The translations under genes and the position numbers were made by a program. DNA of 64,000 bases. Origin: Hyalella azteca. Lineage: Eukaryota; Arthropoda; Malacostraca; Amphipoda; Hyalellidae. The stretch spans positions 744,001-808,000 of the forward strand of contig NW_025931949.1 of the NCBI RefSeq assembly GCF_000764305.2, in the 5' to 3' direction. Below the pieces are notes generated by a model. It was not told the DNA's origin and ran no database searches. It worked only from the letters and a program-made list of their open reading frames with translations. Positions 44,847 through 56,404 of the stretch are shown here, in pieces (positions within the stretch are counted from its first letter, which is position 1; every line of letters begins with the position of its first letter).

Positions 44847-47136
44847 TTATATGGGTGAGAGATTAGGTTTAAAGCGAGAAAAATTGAGGAATTGACGAGC
44901 ACGTTTGTTTCAAATAAACGTGAAGCCACTTTTTGGGATTGGTGCTGTGCAGTGAAGGATTTTTGCGGTGGTTTGTCAATGCTTATCTCAACTGTAGTAC
45001 GTAAAATCTTCGAGGCAGATCTTTGAGATTTTGTTGTGTGTTAGTTTAGACATGTGCAGTTTTCTCTCCGTGAAGACTTCTACTGATACTAATATATATT
45101 TGTAAATACACCGTGGCCGTGAATTTTGGGAACGCGATGACAAGCTTGAGTCAACAAAAGACATCTTTTCACAGATTTCATTAGTTTGAGTCGTTTTTCT
45201 TGAATGTATAGTCCTCTGATCATTATGTAGAGCCACATCAACGGTGACATTGACCCTTTTATACCCTTATTTATAATTTTCGATAGAAAGTGTAGGTGGC
45301 CTATACCGCTGGTTCTAGTCTTATAGAGCACTTACGTCTGATTTTTCAAGACACTTTTTCTGCTTTATGGTAGTGGCTTTTTTATGGTATTTTCCAGCAG
45401 AGTACAATTTCATTGTATGTATGTACTTCTTAGATTGAGCAAATTATGTATGCTTCAAATTGGAAGGTATACCTACAGCTCGTGGGACGCTGAATTATTC
45501 AGGGTCGTAAGGATGATTCTGCTGTCGGAAATATGGTGCGGCGCATTTATATTTCTACTTTTTGTAATGCTTTCATCTAAGTTATAGGAAATTTGACTGT
45601 CATTTTATTACTTATGAGCTAACGAGTAATCTCATAACGATAGCAAATGTTATATATACAGGCTTAAAATGTATTTTGGAACATTTAGTCGAGCTGCTAT
45701 TAAAGTTTACGTTTTTCGTACGGCTGCCCAGCCCATCCTCAATTATTACAGATCACTAGGCTGCTGTTGTTTCGCACATTTTTCAGCATGCAGCGTGGTA
45801 ACTATTTTTTGTATACTTTCCTCCGCATGTGCTAAACTTGTTCGAAATCATCTGTAAATATTGTAGAGAATGTTTCGTCTGTATTTTTGTGGCAGCGTAT
45901 TTTCTGTAAGAAGAATCGTCATTTTGGCTTGAAATGGAAAATTTCATTTTTCGTGATTTCGAAAATTTCATTCATTTCGAGTACGATTTTCGTGTAGAGG
46001 CATACCACACATTTTGAAGTTTTAGAAACATCCTTTTTTGGAATAAGAGTATTTTGGTACGTACCGTTATAAAATTCATTTTGCTAGGGAGATGAAATTC
46101 TCGTTTTCTGCTGGCCATGATTAGTTTTTAGTTCAAAGATGCTAAGAAGCAAACCAAATTTGAAGTCCCAGTTTGCAGTTTCGTTAGGCCTGACCTCTTT
46201 GCGTATTTTAGTTTGAGGTCTTACTTGAAAAAAGTGCGTTTCTGTCTGGTTTTATGGAAAGGAAAGAAATTCTCAGTCCTGTACATGAAAGATTACTTTT
46301 TCGGTGATAATTACATGGCTGTATGCATGTAGTTAGAATCAACAGCGGAACTGATTTTGTTGACTGAAGAGGACACAAATTTTTTGGGATGAAGGAATTC
46401 AACTTATTTTTGGAAGGATTGTTTTCTACGACTAGTTGTAGAAAACATCATTGATTCCTGAAAACAATGACTCCTTGGACCATTGAATCCTGAAACACGA
46501 CAATAATGTACAGACTTGGCAAGCAGTCGCGTTTCTTACTACTCTTCACTGGTGGCATTTTGTAGACATAGCTCGTGCTTGTGGAGCATTGTAAGATAAT
46601 CTAAGATATATATTTAGTCGATGCATTGCAGCTGTCATACTTTTCTTATCGTGTATCCTTTAGCAAAAGCATCCTGCAACGTCACTGCCATGATAACGGA
46701 GAAAAGTCTACGTTGGACACTGAACTTGGCTTGCAACAGCAGGGCTTCCCCTGTTGGTCTCAAATAAATCTGCTCAAATTGATTCCCTTTTCCTTCTATT
46801 ACTAATTTATCGAAACTCTTCAAATTTTAAGTTCACAATCTACTATCATTGGCAATTGAAACAAGACTTTCGTAACCGGTCAGTCGTATTCATTTTTAAT
46901 TAATCTAGATTCGATTTTTTAAAACATCGGTTTTCTAATAACCATTAGATTTTGTAATAATATTAAGGCAATGAAGATCTCTGTGGTGTTGAATGTGTCT
47001 GTACAAACGACCTGCGTTTTGTCTCCCTCTCATTGAATTGACTTGTGTTTTGTCAAAGCATTATCGTTAGTGGCTCATTTATCTCTTCGCCCAATCTTAA
47101 TCGTAACGACGAACTGTATCATGTTTATTGTATCAA
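44847..47136 (+). other. 3' UTR or downstream flank of otopetrin gene
   Basis: T-rich sequence with only short open frames and no protein motif. It may be a long alternative 3' UTR between the two poly(A) signals. No repeats were noticed. Confidence 0.4.
44913..44918 (+). terminator. Poly(A) signal, proximal, otopetrin gene
   Basis: AATAAA lies 67 nt after the TAA that ends the extended frame. A G/T-rich stretch (GGGATTGGTGCTGTGC, about 44937-44952) follows. Its closeness to the second stop makes a normal short 3' UTR if the extended frame is used. Confidence 0.55.
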
Positions 47137-47142
47137 AATAAA
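47137..47142 (+). terminator. Poly(A) signal, possible distal end of otopetrin transcript
   Basis: AATAAA is followed about 20 nt later by a TGTGTGCTT element. It lies where the T-rich + strand composition gives way to A-rich sequence, so it may mark the far end of the transcription unit. Confidence 0.4.
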
Positions 47143-47738
47143 TGTTCATAATGTAAGAACATGTGTGCTTATTTCATCCAGTTCTTCAGCTCAGTGTGTA
47201 AGGAATTTATACGAATAGAACAGCTAATAATTTTAATTGAACTCGAAACGACAAAACTTGGACATCAGTGTAGTCCGTCAAGAACTGTAGAGGCTGATGC
47301 TCACGAAACTGAAATCAGAGACAAATTAACTAAATTAAAAGAATGTAAGAATACTAGAAATGACTTCATACTATTATATTCAGTAATTCCAATTCAACGG
47401 CACAAGATATGACAGTAACGCAGTTTCCATTTCTAACCTTAAATTAAACAAAGAACACGGCAGAATAGGCAGTAAGCACTGGTAGCATTCGAGGCAGGAC
47501 GCACGACGACACGAGACGAGAGGTGAATACAGGGAGCTATACTGTAATATAACGGAATTGAGGGTAAATCGAGTTTTAAATGCTTTCAAAAACTCTGTTA
47601 ATATGTATGAATGGGTCATTTAAGCTCAATGATCATACAAATCAAATCAAATTCTTGCGAATACCAACTTCAAAATTATAGCCGTTGGCGAACTTTGAAG
47701 TGGCTGGAATGAAACCGTGTAGAGGCATTTGAGGTATA

Positions 47739-48433
47739 CAGGGTGTCCCAGACAGATCGACAGAGAAATTAGACAGATCGATGTAGCCATAAGCGTTTGA
47801 TAGAACTTTCAGTGACATGTGCTAAAATCGTGCTTGCGCAAAGTTTTAGTAAGATCATTTTGCATAATCATTACGTTTCTTGACACGTTTCCTTTCCGCT
47901 TTTTTTTTTTTGTATCTTGTGTGAGACAAAAACATGGCAATCTTTGTTGAGAGGCAATCATAACATAACATAACATAGTGATGTCGGCACTGAAGTGTAG
48001 GCCTGATGTGGCCTGTCGCCGATTCTTTTCCTTTTCGTGCCTTGTTCACAGAAGATCTAATATCGTGTTATTTGATCTCACCAAAGATTGTCATGATTGT
48101 CTCTCACCAAAGATTGCCATGATTGTGGCTCACCAAAGATTTCCATGTTTTTGTCTCACCAAAGATACAAAAAATAAAACAGCAAAAAGAAAACATGTCA
48201 AGACAACGTAATGATTATGCAAAATGATCTTTCTAAAACTGCGCAAGCACGATTTTAGCACATGTCACTGAAAGTTCTATCAAACGCTTATGGTTACCTC
48301 GATCTGTCTGATTTTTGGTGGGGAGATGGAGAATAACATAGGAAACAAATCCTGACCTTCCAAATTTTTGTAACTCTATTACTTTTCGAGTTAAAGCCAT
48401 TCAAAGTTGAATATCGTTTTTTGGGACACACTG
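47739..48433. mobile_element. 695-bp inverted-repeat DNA element flanked by TA
   Basis: The ends CAGGGTGTCCCA and TGGGACACACTG are inverted with one mismatch and are flanked by TA on each side, as in elements that target TA. Long subterminal arms (about 47771-47945 and 48137-48309) are near-complements, including CGTTTGATAGAACTTTCAGT and GACATGTGCTAAAATCGTGC. The centre holds a short tandem repeat of CTCACCAAAGATTGTCATGA. There is no transposase; it is a MITE-like, possibly Tc1/mariner-derived element by its TA flank. Confidence 0.8.
48076..48166. repeat. Short tandem repeat inside the 695-bp element
   Basis: Four copies of CTCACCAAAGATT, spaced about 24 to 27 bp apart with ATGATTGT-like spacers. 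The right-most copies form part of the element's right arm. Confidence 0.75.
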
Positions 48434-48435
48434 TA

Positions 48436-49420
48436 TTGGTGCAATTAATAAAATATTAGTTAATGGCCGGCCCAACTTGGTGAGTTAGCAGAAGGAGGTT
48501 AACGTGCACAAATGCAATTAGTAGGGCTACTTCAAGTTGAGGCTCGAAAGCCGGCAATACTGCCAAAGTAATGCGTCAAAGACGACTTTTAATTGTTGGG
48601 CCAAGCCAAAGGTGTGAAGTTGCATGCATTAAATGCCAAAAGGGCCCATGTCATGCATTAAGTCGAGTTAATTAGTAAGAGATAGGACGATAATTGCACT
48701 CCAAAGTTGGTATAGAAACCAACATCCAGAACACTGTTAGGTATCACCTATCGCTCACGCCTCCATAATCCATCCTTTAATGGTTCACTAGCTATCTAGA
48801 AATCAACTTAAAACTATACTTATTCTACAAGGTCCCGTTCAATGAAAACGGAACATAATTTCTTATAAGTGAGATTCAATTTGTAACATAATTTTTGGAT
48901 GACATCAACAATTTGTATTGTGTTTGGTTTTCGGCCCATTTAAATATGACCTGACAGAACATATTTTTTCATCAGAGTTAACCCTAGCCGGTTGTGCCTA
49001 GATATTTTCACTTCGTCATGGAGGTTACTCGAATACCTACGTAGCGGAGATTACTGAAATTTAAACAAGAAAATGTAAACAATTTACAAGGCTAGTGCCA
49101 GATTTTTATTGACTATCGGTAAAATAATATCTATATACTAATTTAACAATATTTGAGAAAGCTAATTATGCGTTATTTAAGGAATAAAGCACAACGCAAA
49201 TTGCACCACACACATTTTCTAAGAATTTACGTAAATTCTATTGTTTCTAAAAAAAATTACGTACGTTCTATTGTCATCATAGATTCGAGGACGAACCATG
49301 TAAACCCAAATGGTCCAGTGGGAAGTAACATAGCACTGTAATTTAAAAAAAACGTACTTTATTCTAGATAGCAGTTACCAAAATTAGAGAATTCTACTTC
49401 ACTTAATTGTTTAGGTGATA
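48436..49420. other. Intergenic or intronic stretch, nothing recognised
   Basis: A-rich on the + strand. The small frame at 49153-49341 has no motif. Confidence 0.5.
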
Positions 49421-49453
49421 TGCAATTCGCACACTGCATATGTGCGAATTGCA
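49421..49453. repeat. Perfect 13-bp inverted repeat, 7-nt loop
   Basis: TGCAATTCGCACA and TGTGCGAATTGCA flank CTGCATA, directly outside the left arm of the large inverted-repeat structure. Confidence 0.85.
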
Positions 49454-50003
49454 CATATGCAATTTCGTGTAAGCGAAATGGACCAAATCGACACTTCTCC
49501 GGACCCGCCTGCGAACTCGCTCAACTTAACCAGTCATAACTCCTTCAATACTGAACGAATTTGCTTGAATTTTGGAATATAAGTAAGTATTATCAATGCG
49601 CTGCGGCAAAAATTATTACAGATTTTTCATTGCTTCGTTTTCAATTAAAACGAATAAACGCATTTGTAGGCAACCAACCCAGTCCTAACTCCTTCAATAC
49701 TTAACGGATCTGTTTGCAATTTGGAATCTTAAGTATTGCTGTAAATGCGCTAGTACCAGAATTGCAAAAATTAAATAAAATTCCAATACTTCAATATGGT
49801 GAGAAAACTTGAACATGGACGCAATGATTTCGAAGAAGCGCAAGGTGTTCGCACGTCGGGTAGGTTATATACTTATTGATGTGTGTTTGCCTAGTCCCAA
49901 GTAGAGATAGTTTCTCAAAAGTTGTTTATGTTGTTAAAAGGCCTTGTATGACCGATTCTTCAGAATTGCCCGGAGGCCGTGACCGAGATAATTATTATAT
50001 ATA

Positions 50004-50216
50004 AATTAGATTAAGTAAACCCTGGGAGCTGTGACTGCTGTCAGTCTCTCTCATATCCAACTAGTAAAAAGTCGCAATCAATCCAACGAAGAGCATTTAA
50101 TATTTTAACGCTGCTTTGGCCTACTTTCGTTGCATTGATTTCGACTTCTACTCGTATAGATAGATATGAGAGAGACTGACAGCCGTCACAGCTCCCAGGG
50201 TATACTTGATCTAATT
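50004..50216. repeat. 213-nt near-perfect hairpin
   Basis: Outer 54-nt arms (50004-50057 and 50163-50216) are complementary with three mismatches, including CCTGGGAGCTGTGAC and GTCAGTCTCTCTCATATC. Pairing continues inward (AGTCGCAATCAATCCAACGA against its partner) with more mismatches. It could be a MITE or a long-hairpin RNA source. Confidence 0.85.
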
Positions 50217-50379
50217 AAAATATAATAATTACATATATCTGGCCACCTTCGGCATGGTTTGTCACGTGACCTAGCCGACGCACGACATGGGCGGACTGCT
50301 GGACGTAGTCTGGGCGACATGGGCGGACTGCTGGACGTAGTAGTCGTAGTAGCGGACTGCTGGACTTCAAAGTCTGCCA

Positions 50380-51510
50380 GTCGACATCATCGAGATCGCA
50401 ATATCCAACCATCGGCTACCTTAGTGGACGGTGCCAGCGTACAAGACCGTTACCTTTCGTCCGTTGCGCGGTCTCGACGTCGATGTCTATAATACGCTAC
50501 TAGTGTATGAGTCAGATACGCTAGTGCGCTTAAATTAATTTAATCATTTTGGCGCCAGAGAGTTGAAGCGCAACGCAGCGATTCTCGAGCGCTATGGCGT
50601 TCGCTGGATAAACTCATGGAAAGAGGTCATACAGAGCTTCTGGTGACGTAAGCGTAGAGAATTCAATGCGGTTTTTGAAGACAAAATTTCCGCTGTGAGA
50701 GCAACGTGGGCCGATGCTCCGCCGGCAGCATTTGCCCCGTGCCCGTTCGACTGCGTGCTCCAAGTATTCACTCGCGTCACAACTGACGACGTCATCGGTG
50801 CAGTGCGCGCGCTGCCCAACACGCGGTGTGCTGGCGATCCGCTGCCGACGTCGTTACATAGGGGAAATGTTGTAACCCTAGCACCTTTTCTGGTCGAACT
50901 TTTCAACCGCTGCCTCACTGACGGTGTTGTTTCGATGAACTTCAAATCAGCTTGCATTACGCCTCTATTAAAAAAACAGACCTTAACGCTTCCGATCCCA
51001 AATCATATTGACCCATCTACAACCTGTCGATTTTGTCGAAACTCCTGGAACGCGATGTGGCGCGAAAGCTGATTAATCGTCTTCGGCAGTGCGGTCTCAT
51101 GCTTCGTCTCCAGTCTGCATACCGTCATCTCCACTGGACGGAAACCGCTGTGCTGAAGGTGCTTTCAGACATTCTACGAGCAGTAGAGGTCATAAATAGA
51201 CTCAGAAGCACGTAATATTCCTCAGTGAAATAAACGCGAGCAAATTTAAGTAAATAGAGTAGAATAAGTAAATAGAGTAGCATAAGTAAATAGAGTATAA
51301 ATTTATGTCAGTAGTGAGTAGACCGCGGCGACATTGCGGCACTAGCTTTACTCGACCTGTCGGCCGCGTTTGGCACGTTCGAGTCGGGACGACCACGCCA
51401 CTTTATGGCGTTGACTTGACGTATCATTCGGCCTGCGTGGCACGTACAGTACTGATGTGGTTCGAGTCCTATCTCAGCAATAGATTCCAATGCGTTCGAC
51501 GCTTAATTGG
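50380..51510 (+). pseudogene. Decayed non-LTR retrotransposon fragment (endonuclease end plus reverse transcriptase)
   Basis: At about 50395-50508 one frame reads ISNHRLP then VPAYKTVTFRPLRGLDVD, like the end of an APE-type endonuclease (usual SDH motif, here SNH). At 50695-50985 comes TTDDVIGAVRALPNTRCAGD and LAPFLVELFNRCLTDGVV through SACITPLLKK. After a frameshift at an A-run come SKLLERDVARKLINRL, LQSAYRH and ETAVLKVLSDILRAVE. Then LLDLSAAF, where the next residue (catalytic Asp in active RTs) is Gly, and WFESYLSNRFQCVR. These are reverse transcriptase blocks of CR1/Jockey-like elements. It is broken by a TGA in place of the Arg codon in the Y-R-P-I block, by frameshifts and by a short insertion at about 51199-51306, so it is not functional. 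Confidence 0.85.
51199..51306. repeat. Short insertion with 18-bp tandem repeat inside the RT remnant
   Basis: It separates LSDILRAVE from the following GDIAALALLDLSAAF block. It contains about three copies of AAGTAAATAGAGTAGAAT. AGTAGA occurs at both borders and could be a target-site duplication. Confidence 0.6.
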
Positions 51511-51989
51511 AAATATTGGAAATTTATTTAATTTTGACAATTTCTCAACTAGCGCATTTACAGCAAATGCTTATATTCCAAATTGCAAGCAGATCCGTTA
51601 AGTATTGAAGGAGTTATGACTGTGTTGGTTGCTTACAAATGCGTTTATTCGTTTTAATTAAAAACGAAGAAATTGAAAAATCTGTAATAATTTTTACCGC
51701 AGCATATTGATAATAACTACTCATATTCCAAAATTCAAGAACATTCGTTGTAGTATTGAAGGACTTATGAGCGGTTAGGTTGCTTAAAAAATGCAGGTAT
51801 TCCGTTTTAATTGAAAAATGATTGATGTAAAACTCTGTAATAATTTTTACCACAGCGTATTGATAATACCTACATATATTACAAAATTCAAGCAAATTAA
51901 GAGCTTACGAGGACTTACGAGCTTTCAAGTTTAGCGTGTAGTTAGGTTTTACGTTTGAGTCCGCAGGCGGGTCCGGAGAAGTGTCGATT

Positions 51990-54841
51990 CGGTGCGAAAA
52001 TGAATCCATATTCCATGACTCCATAAATGAGAAATGCACCAATCATGTCTCAACAGAACTGGGAACACGTTTCCAAACGGGAGTAATAAATATTGATCAA
52101 CTAATCCTATTCGTATCCACAGGATACTTCAATAAACAACGGACCGAGACCTCTAGACCACCTGGAAATCTATCCGAATACTAAAACTAACCAAAAACCA
52201 AAATACTTGGTTGCGTGTGGGACAGGCAATATGACACTGTTCACTAATACTAGGGTGACTGGGACCTGCGCTATGCTTCTTTATAAACCAACTTCCCATC
52301 AACAAATAGGCAAGTGTATTACATGGTTTCCAAATTCAAATAAATGGAAGAGTGTCAAAAAATACAAAACTAATAGGTACTTACGCAATTGCAGTGTCCT
52401 GGGCCATATTTTAAAAAAAATTTAAGAGATCGGAAGTTCATCAGTCAATCATTGGCGGCCTTTCAAGCAAATTCCACCAATCATAGACAAGAAAATAGAG
52501 CTTAAGAACTTACGTTCACTTAGCGAGTTTTGAAAGTATGGCCTCTGTCTTTAAATTCGACAGTTATCAGGCGGTAAACAAGCCTATACTTTACTCTGTC
52601 AAAATAAAATAATGAATTTACATTACATTGAAGAACTTTTACCTAACTACGATTTTATATAAACAAGAAATATACGAGACAACTATAGCAAATTAGCCTA
52701 TGGAGCAGTGCAGCATAGCTCTACTCCTAGCAACAGCAAATGCAGTAATAAACAGATGGCCGCGTTCCAGGATAAAGCAATAGGCTATGCGCTGTCGGCT
52801 ATACAAACAAAAAGTACACGTCACACGCGTACTGGAAGCAACACAATTAACTTTCGTTCATTAAACGCTTCGCCCGGAATAAAATTATTAACACCAAAAT
52901 CCAATTTTCTGAATACATATTTCCTTTTTTTTAATTAACTAATTCAAGTAAGTTGAACACGGACCGGAACCTCATCACCGTATGCGAGCATCTAAAACTG
53001 AATCCAGCAATGTATTTGTTCTGGTGGTGGCTTTGCGCGTTAGTTGCTCTCGTCTTTCTCATTAGAGATAAGGTACCCCTGTTAATGTAAGCCATGGCCT
53101 TCACACGCGTTCGTCTCGAGATCGCTTATCACATGGACATATTGGAAAAATAATGCAAGCTCATTTCCACGGCCTCTTGGAAGGCTAAATCATCAAGTCT
53201 TAAAATAACAGGCATTAATGGCAATAAGTCCTAATAACCTAAATTTACATATGTGGGGGCTCTTTGTTGTCAGTAGGCGTTTTAGTACAGTCCAAGTGGA
53301 ATTATAAATTGGTTTTTATACCATAAACCTATTATATCGACCTCACGATGCTGGAGTTGATATAAGCTCCAAAAAAGAAAAAGCTATTCAAAAATTTTGA
53401 CCAAAAATTTTCTACTCTCTCACGATTAAAGGAATTGCTTCTCTTTTTTTTTTAATTCGAGGGAAGTTTTGTTACTGTAGTTTGGCAACTATACATAATT
53501 TGTATAAAAAATTTGTATACTTGAAAATATTTGTTTACATTATCATCATTCCAACAATATTTTTTGGAAAAAAGTTTTTGCGGCTTCGCATAAATTGGTA
53601 ACTCGATTATAACGTTGTATATCGAAGGGCGAAAAAACTTCACGTGGTTATCAAAAGAGGGACCGGGAGGAAGGGTAACTCAAGTGCTGGAATGCGTAGG
53701 GCGACTCCCCAGAGAGGGCAAATTAACCAACAAAAGAGGGTAAAGCTGAGAACAGAATGGACAGCAGTGCGAGGGTAGCAACCACCCCACACCCTCAGAT
53801 AGAGCAAGACAAGTGTATCTACCACGCGGTCCTGTGGAATAAAACTTTCTCACGATATAGAGTGAGTTCATCAAGATTACAATTTCATCTAATCCATTAA
53901 CGAAATCCTGTCTGTCAAAATTTAAAATGAGCCACATGTTGCTATGCCGTTTAAAGTTCGTGCAAAGCATGACATTTTCAATATAATTCAAATACTAACG
54001 CGTCATGGATCATGCCGAGTACTGCAAAGCGATATTCTTTGGAACTAAAATGAAAGAATCTAATTCGTCCTAAACACTCATTCGAATGTAAAAATTGTCG
54101 GCTGAAATTTGTTTCAGAAGAATTCTACAATTTCGTACTGCAAAACCTTAGGGACTTTAATTGTTGCTTAAAGCAGGTGCAATCGGACGCTTCCTCAATA
54201 CTAAATTTAACGATTTTAAAATAGAATTAGTGAAAAGAAGTTGACAGCCCACACATTTTTTAAACAAGCCAGTTTTTGTTGGCTAGATTATGATATAAAT
54301 GATCTTCAATTAACTTTAAATCGTTAAATCTATCACGTGATGTCTCACTCCAAAATCACACCACTTCTGAGGTAATTATTATTCTAAAAGATGCACAACA
54401 AAATCCGTAGATTAAAACTTTCTGCAGGTCTCGCTTCAAAAACGTTTCAATCATATAACCTGTAAGTAATTTAAAAATCATGATCCCAGTGCAGTTAATA
54501 ATACAGGTAGCTGTTTTATTATATCAAGTCAAAACTCTGTGCTGATTCGAATCATTCACAATTTACAACAGTTGCAGTTTTTTGCTGAAAATGAAGATTT
54601 ATTTTACTGAGATAGCAGGACTTGCTTTGCTGTATTGTCAGTAATCAATTTAAAAGCCTTAATAATCAACAGAGGAAGCAGAATTATGACAATAACATTA
54701 ATGTGAGATGTTCCAACAGCAGCATTTCTAAAGAATTGAGGTGAGAGGCACTTCACTTCAGCAACAGAAACGGAACTGCAATTAAGAAAAGTGTCCGAAA
54801 TGCTTATATAATCAACAGAATATGGAGAATGGCGAATACAC
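51990..54841. other. Stretch with no supported gene
   Basis: A-rich on the + strand. Small frames at 51981-52184, 52207-52425, 52708-52938 and 53680-53991 (minus) carry no recognisable motif. No repeat structure was noticed. Confidence 0.45.
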
Positions 54842-54972
54842 CATGTCAGCAGAAGTCAGGCGGCGTGAGAAGTCGTCAGGTGACGCTGTTTGAAGCTCGT
54901 TAGTGTAAAGCCTTCCTCTTCCCTCACCCTCGCTCTCCGTGTACTTCCACGCCATCGGCACCCAAGTCCATG
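54842..54972 (-). other. GC-richer exon-like block on the minus strand
   Basis: On the minus strand TATATTGCAG forms an acceptor ending at about 54973. It is followed by about 130 GC-richer bases that are open in more than one frame. Candidate donors are AGG|GTGAGG or ATG|GTGTAT. One frame contains WVPMAWKYTESEGEGRGR. It may be an exon of a minus-strand transcript related to the blocks at 55.5-56.4 kb. No homology is recognised. Confidence 0.25.
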
Positions 54973-55512
54973 AGCTGCAATATATAACACTGAACTGGAA
55001 TGCTACATTCTCGAACTGCAATGTTTGATGTTATATGTATTATTCAATCTATTTATATTATCTCATTTATTAAAATGGAATATCACGATGTTCTAGGAAA
55101 TCAAATTTCGTTGACCTCGTTGCAAGAAGACTTTGGTTGCGCCTGAATATGCTACTTTATGAAATTTAAAAAAAATAACAGCTTAAACTTTCAGCCTGGC
55201 GCACCGCAAATCATTTGCTGCACCAGCTCCTTTAAAAACTTCCATCAGCGTTCGTTTTTAGGAGTAAGTTCAGATAAAATCTTCACTTGAATACACCGAC
55301 CACCGTAGCCCTCAACTGCCGCGCTGAATTTTACTTGATCATACAACAGCTTTAAACACAACATTTTTCGGAGCAGACAAGCAGGGAATTACAGGAATCA
55401 GCCAAAATTGCACTAAGTATCACAGTTGTGAGAAAGTTCTTCAATCGCATTAAGAACCAATCCTTTATAGGTGACCACAACCACAGCATAATTCGTTCCT
55501 ATTTATCATGAT

Positions 55513-55518
55513 TTTATT
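55513..55518 (-). terminator. Poly(A) signal of the putative minus-strand gene
   Basis: AATAAA on the minus strand lies about 95 nt after the TAG at 55613. About 25 nt later comes the G/T-rich TGCTGTGGTTGTGGT, a good downstream element. Confidence 0.45.
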
Positions 55519-55612
55519 AATCAATTCCGCAGCACTAAGTAGCTGAAGCCGATGGAAAAGAGTCCGAGAACGCAGACTCGCCCGCCTCTGCGCCAGCATT
55601 GGTCGGGCTGCC

Positions 55613-56277
55613 CTAGCGTGTCCCGCCTTCGCTGTCCGATGACCTCTTGCCTGGAGAGCGCCAGATCTTGGCCTTCCTGAGCCAGTCTATGTTAGAGAAT
55701 AATTTTGTGTGTTAAATCAAATAACGATACTAACACAAATAACGATACTAGATTAAAGTTAATTAAATAAAACCAAATTATTGACTTGCCTGCTTTGTTA
55801 ACTTTATTTTATTAGCAGTATTGCTTCCTCTCTAATAATAATTAATCTTGAACTGCCAGCAAATTTTTTAATGAAAAATAAACTTCTAATTAAAGTTCAT
55901 TTCAACTTCATTTAACCACAAAAACTTCAGAAATTCTATGACATTCCTCGCAAAGAAAAACATCATTTGTTGAAAAAACGATGAACAAATGATATCCCTA
56001 CATTTCTTATTTTATCAGTTGCATGTTGGACACCAATCAATTAAATGAAACAAATTAAAATCAATCTATTAGAATTTGAAGTACTAAAATCTAACTAATT
56101 CAGCTCAAAACATTCTCTCCGCTCTTCCATATTTAACCGAGTGTACAAGCTCTTCTTTAACAACTCTTTTAAAATTTGTTCAAGTTTCGAATACGCCGAA
56201 TTCTTACGTGAAGGCAGTGGATTTTTCAATTGAACGCTGCTGCTCCAGTGCCCCAGTGCGCGATCAAGTAGCGGCAT
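55613..56277 (-). CDS. Putative two-exon small protein (47 aa) on the minus strand
   Basis: Candidate exon 1 runs from an ATG at 56277 to 56208 (23 codons plus one base), followed by the strong donor CTTCAC|GTAAGA. Candidate exon 2 runs from acceptor CTCTAACATAG, starting at 55686, to TAG at 55615-55613. The split codon becomes His and the joined frame reads MPLLDRALGHWSSSVQLKNP through WLRKAKIWRSPGKRSSDSEG. TATA at 56405-56412 and AATAAA at 55518-55513 frame the unit. The 521-bp intron is AT-rich and the exons GC-richer. The ATG context is weak and exon 2 is open in other frames too, so this may be a non-coding RNA or only part of a larger gene. No family is recognised. Confidence 0.35.
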
Positions 56278-56404
56278 GCAACGAAGGCGTGGTCGGCTCA
56301 GGCCTCGGCAGGGCGGAGCTCAGCACAACAACCGCGGTGTTCGCGGCAGAAGTCAACCACAAAGTGACTCGCCGTCTCGGCGGTTCGGTCTCATACGCGC
56401 TGGT

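Larger units (their letters stand above)
49486..51989. mobile_element. 2.5-kb inverted-repeat (foldback-like) structure enclosing a retrotransposon fragment
   Basis: The outer ends AATCGACACTTCTCCGGACC and GGTCCGGAGAAGTGTCGATT are exact complements. Arms of about 350 bp (left) and 480 bp (right) consist of diverged, tandemly repeated units of about 140 bp. These contain TAACTCCTTCAATACT, TTGAATTTTGGAATAT and AAAATTATTACAGATTTTT (reverse on the right). Between the arms are a long hairpin and a non-LTR reverse transcriptase remnant. No transposase was seen; the family is unknown. Confidence 0.75.
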
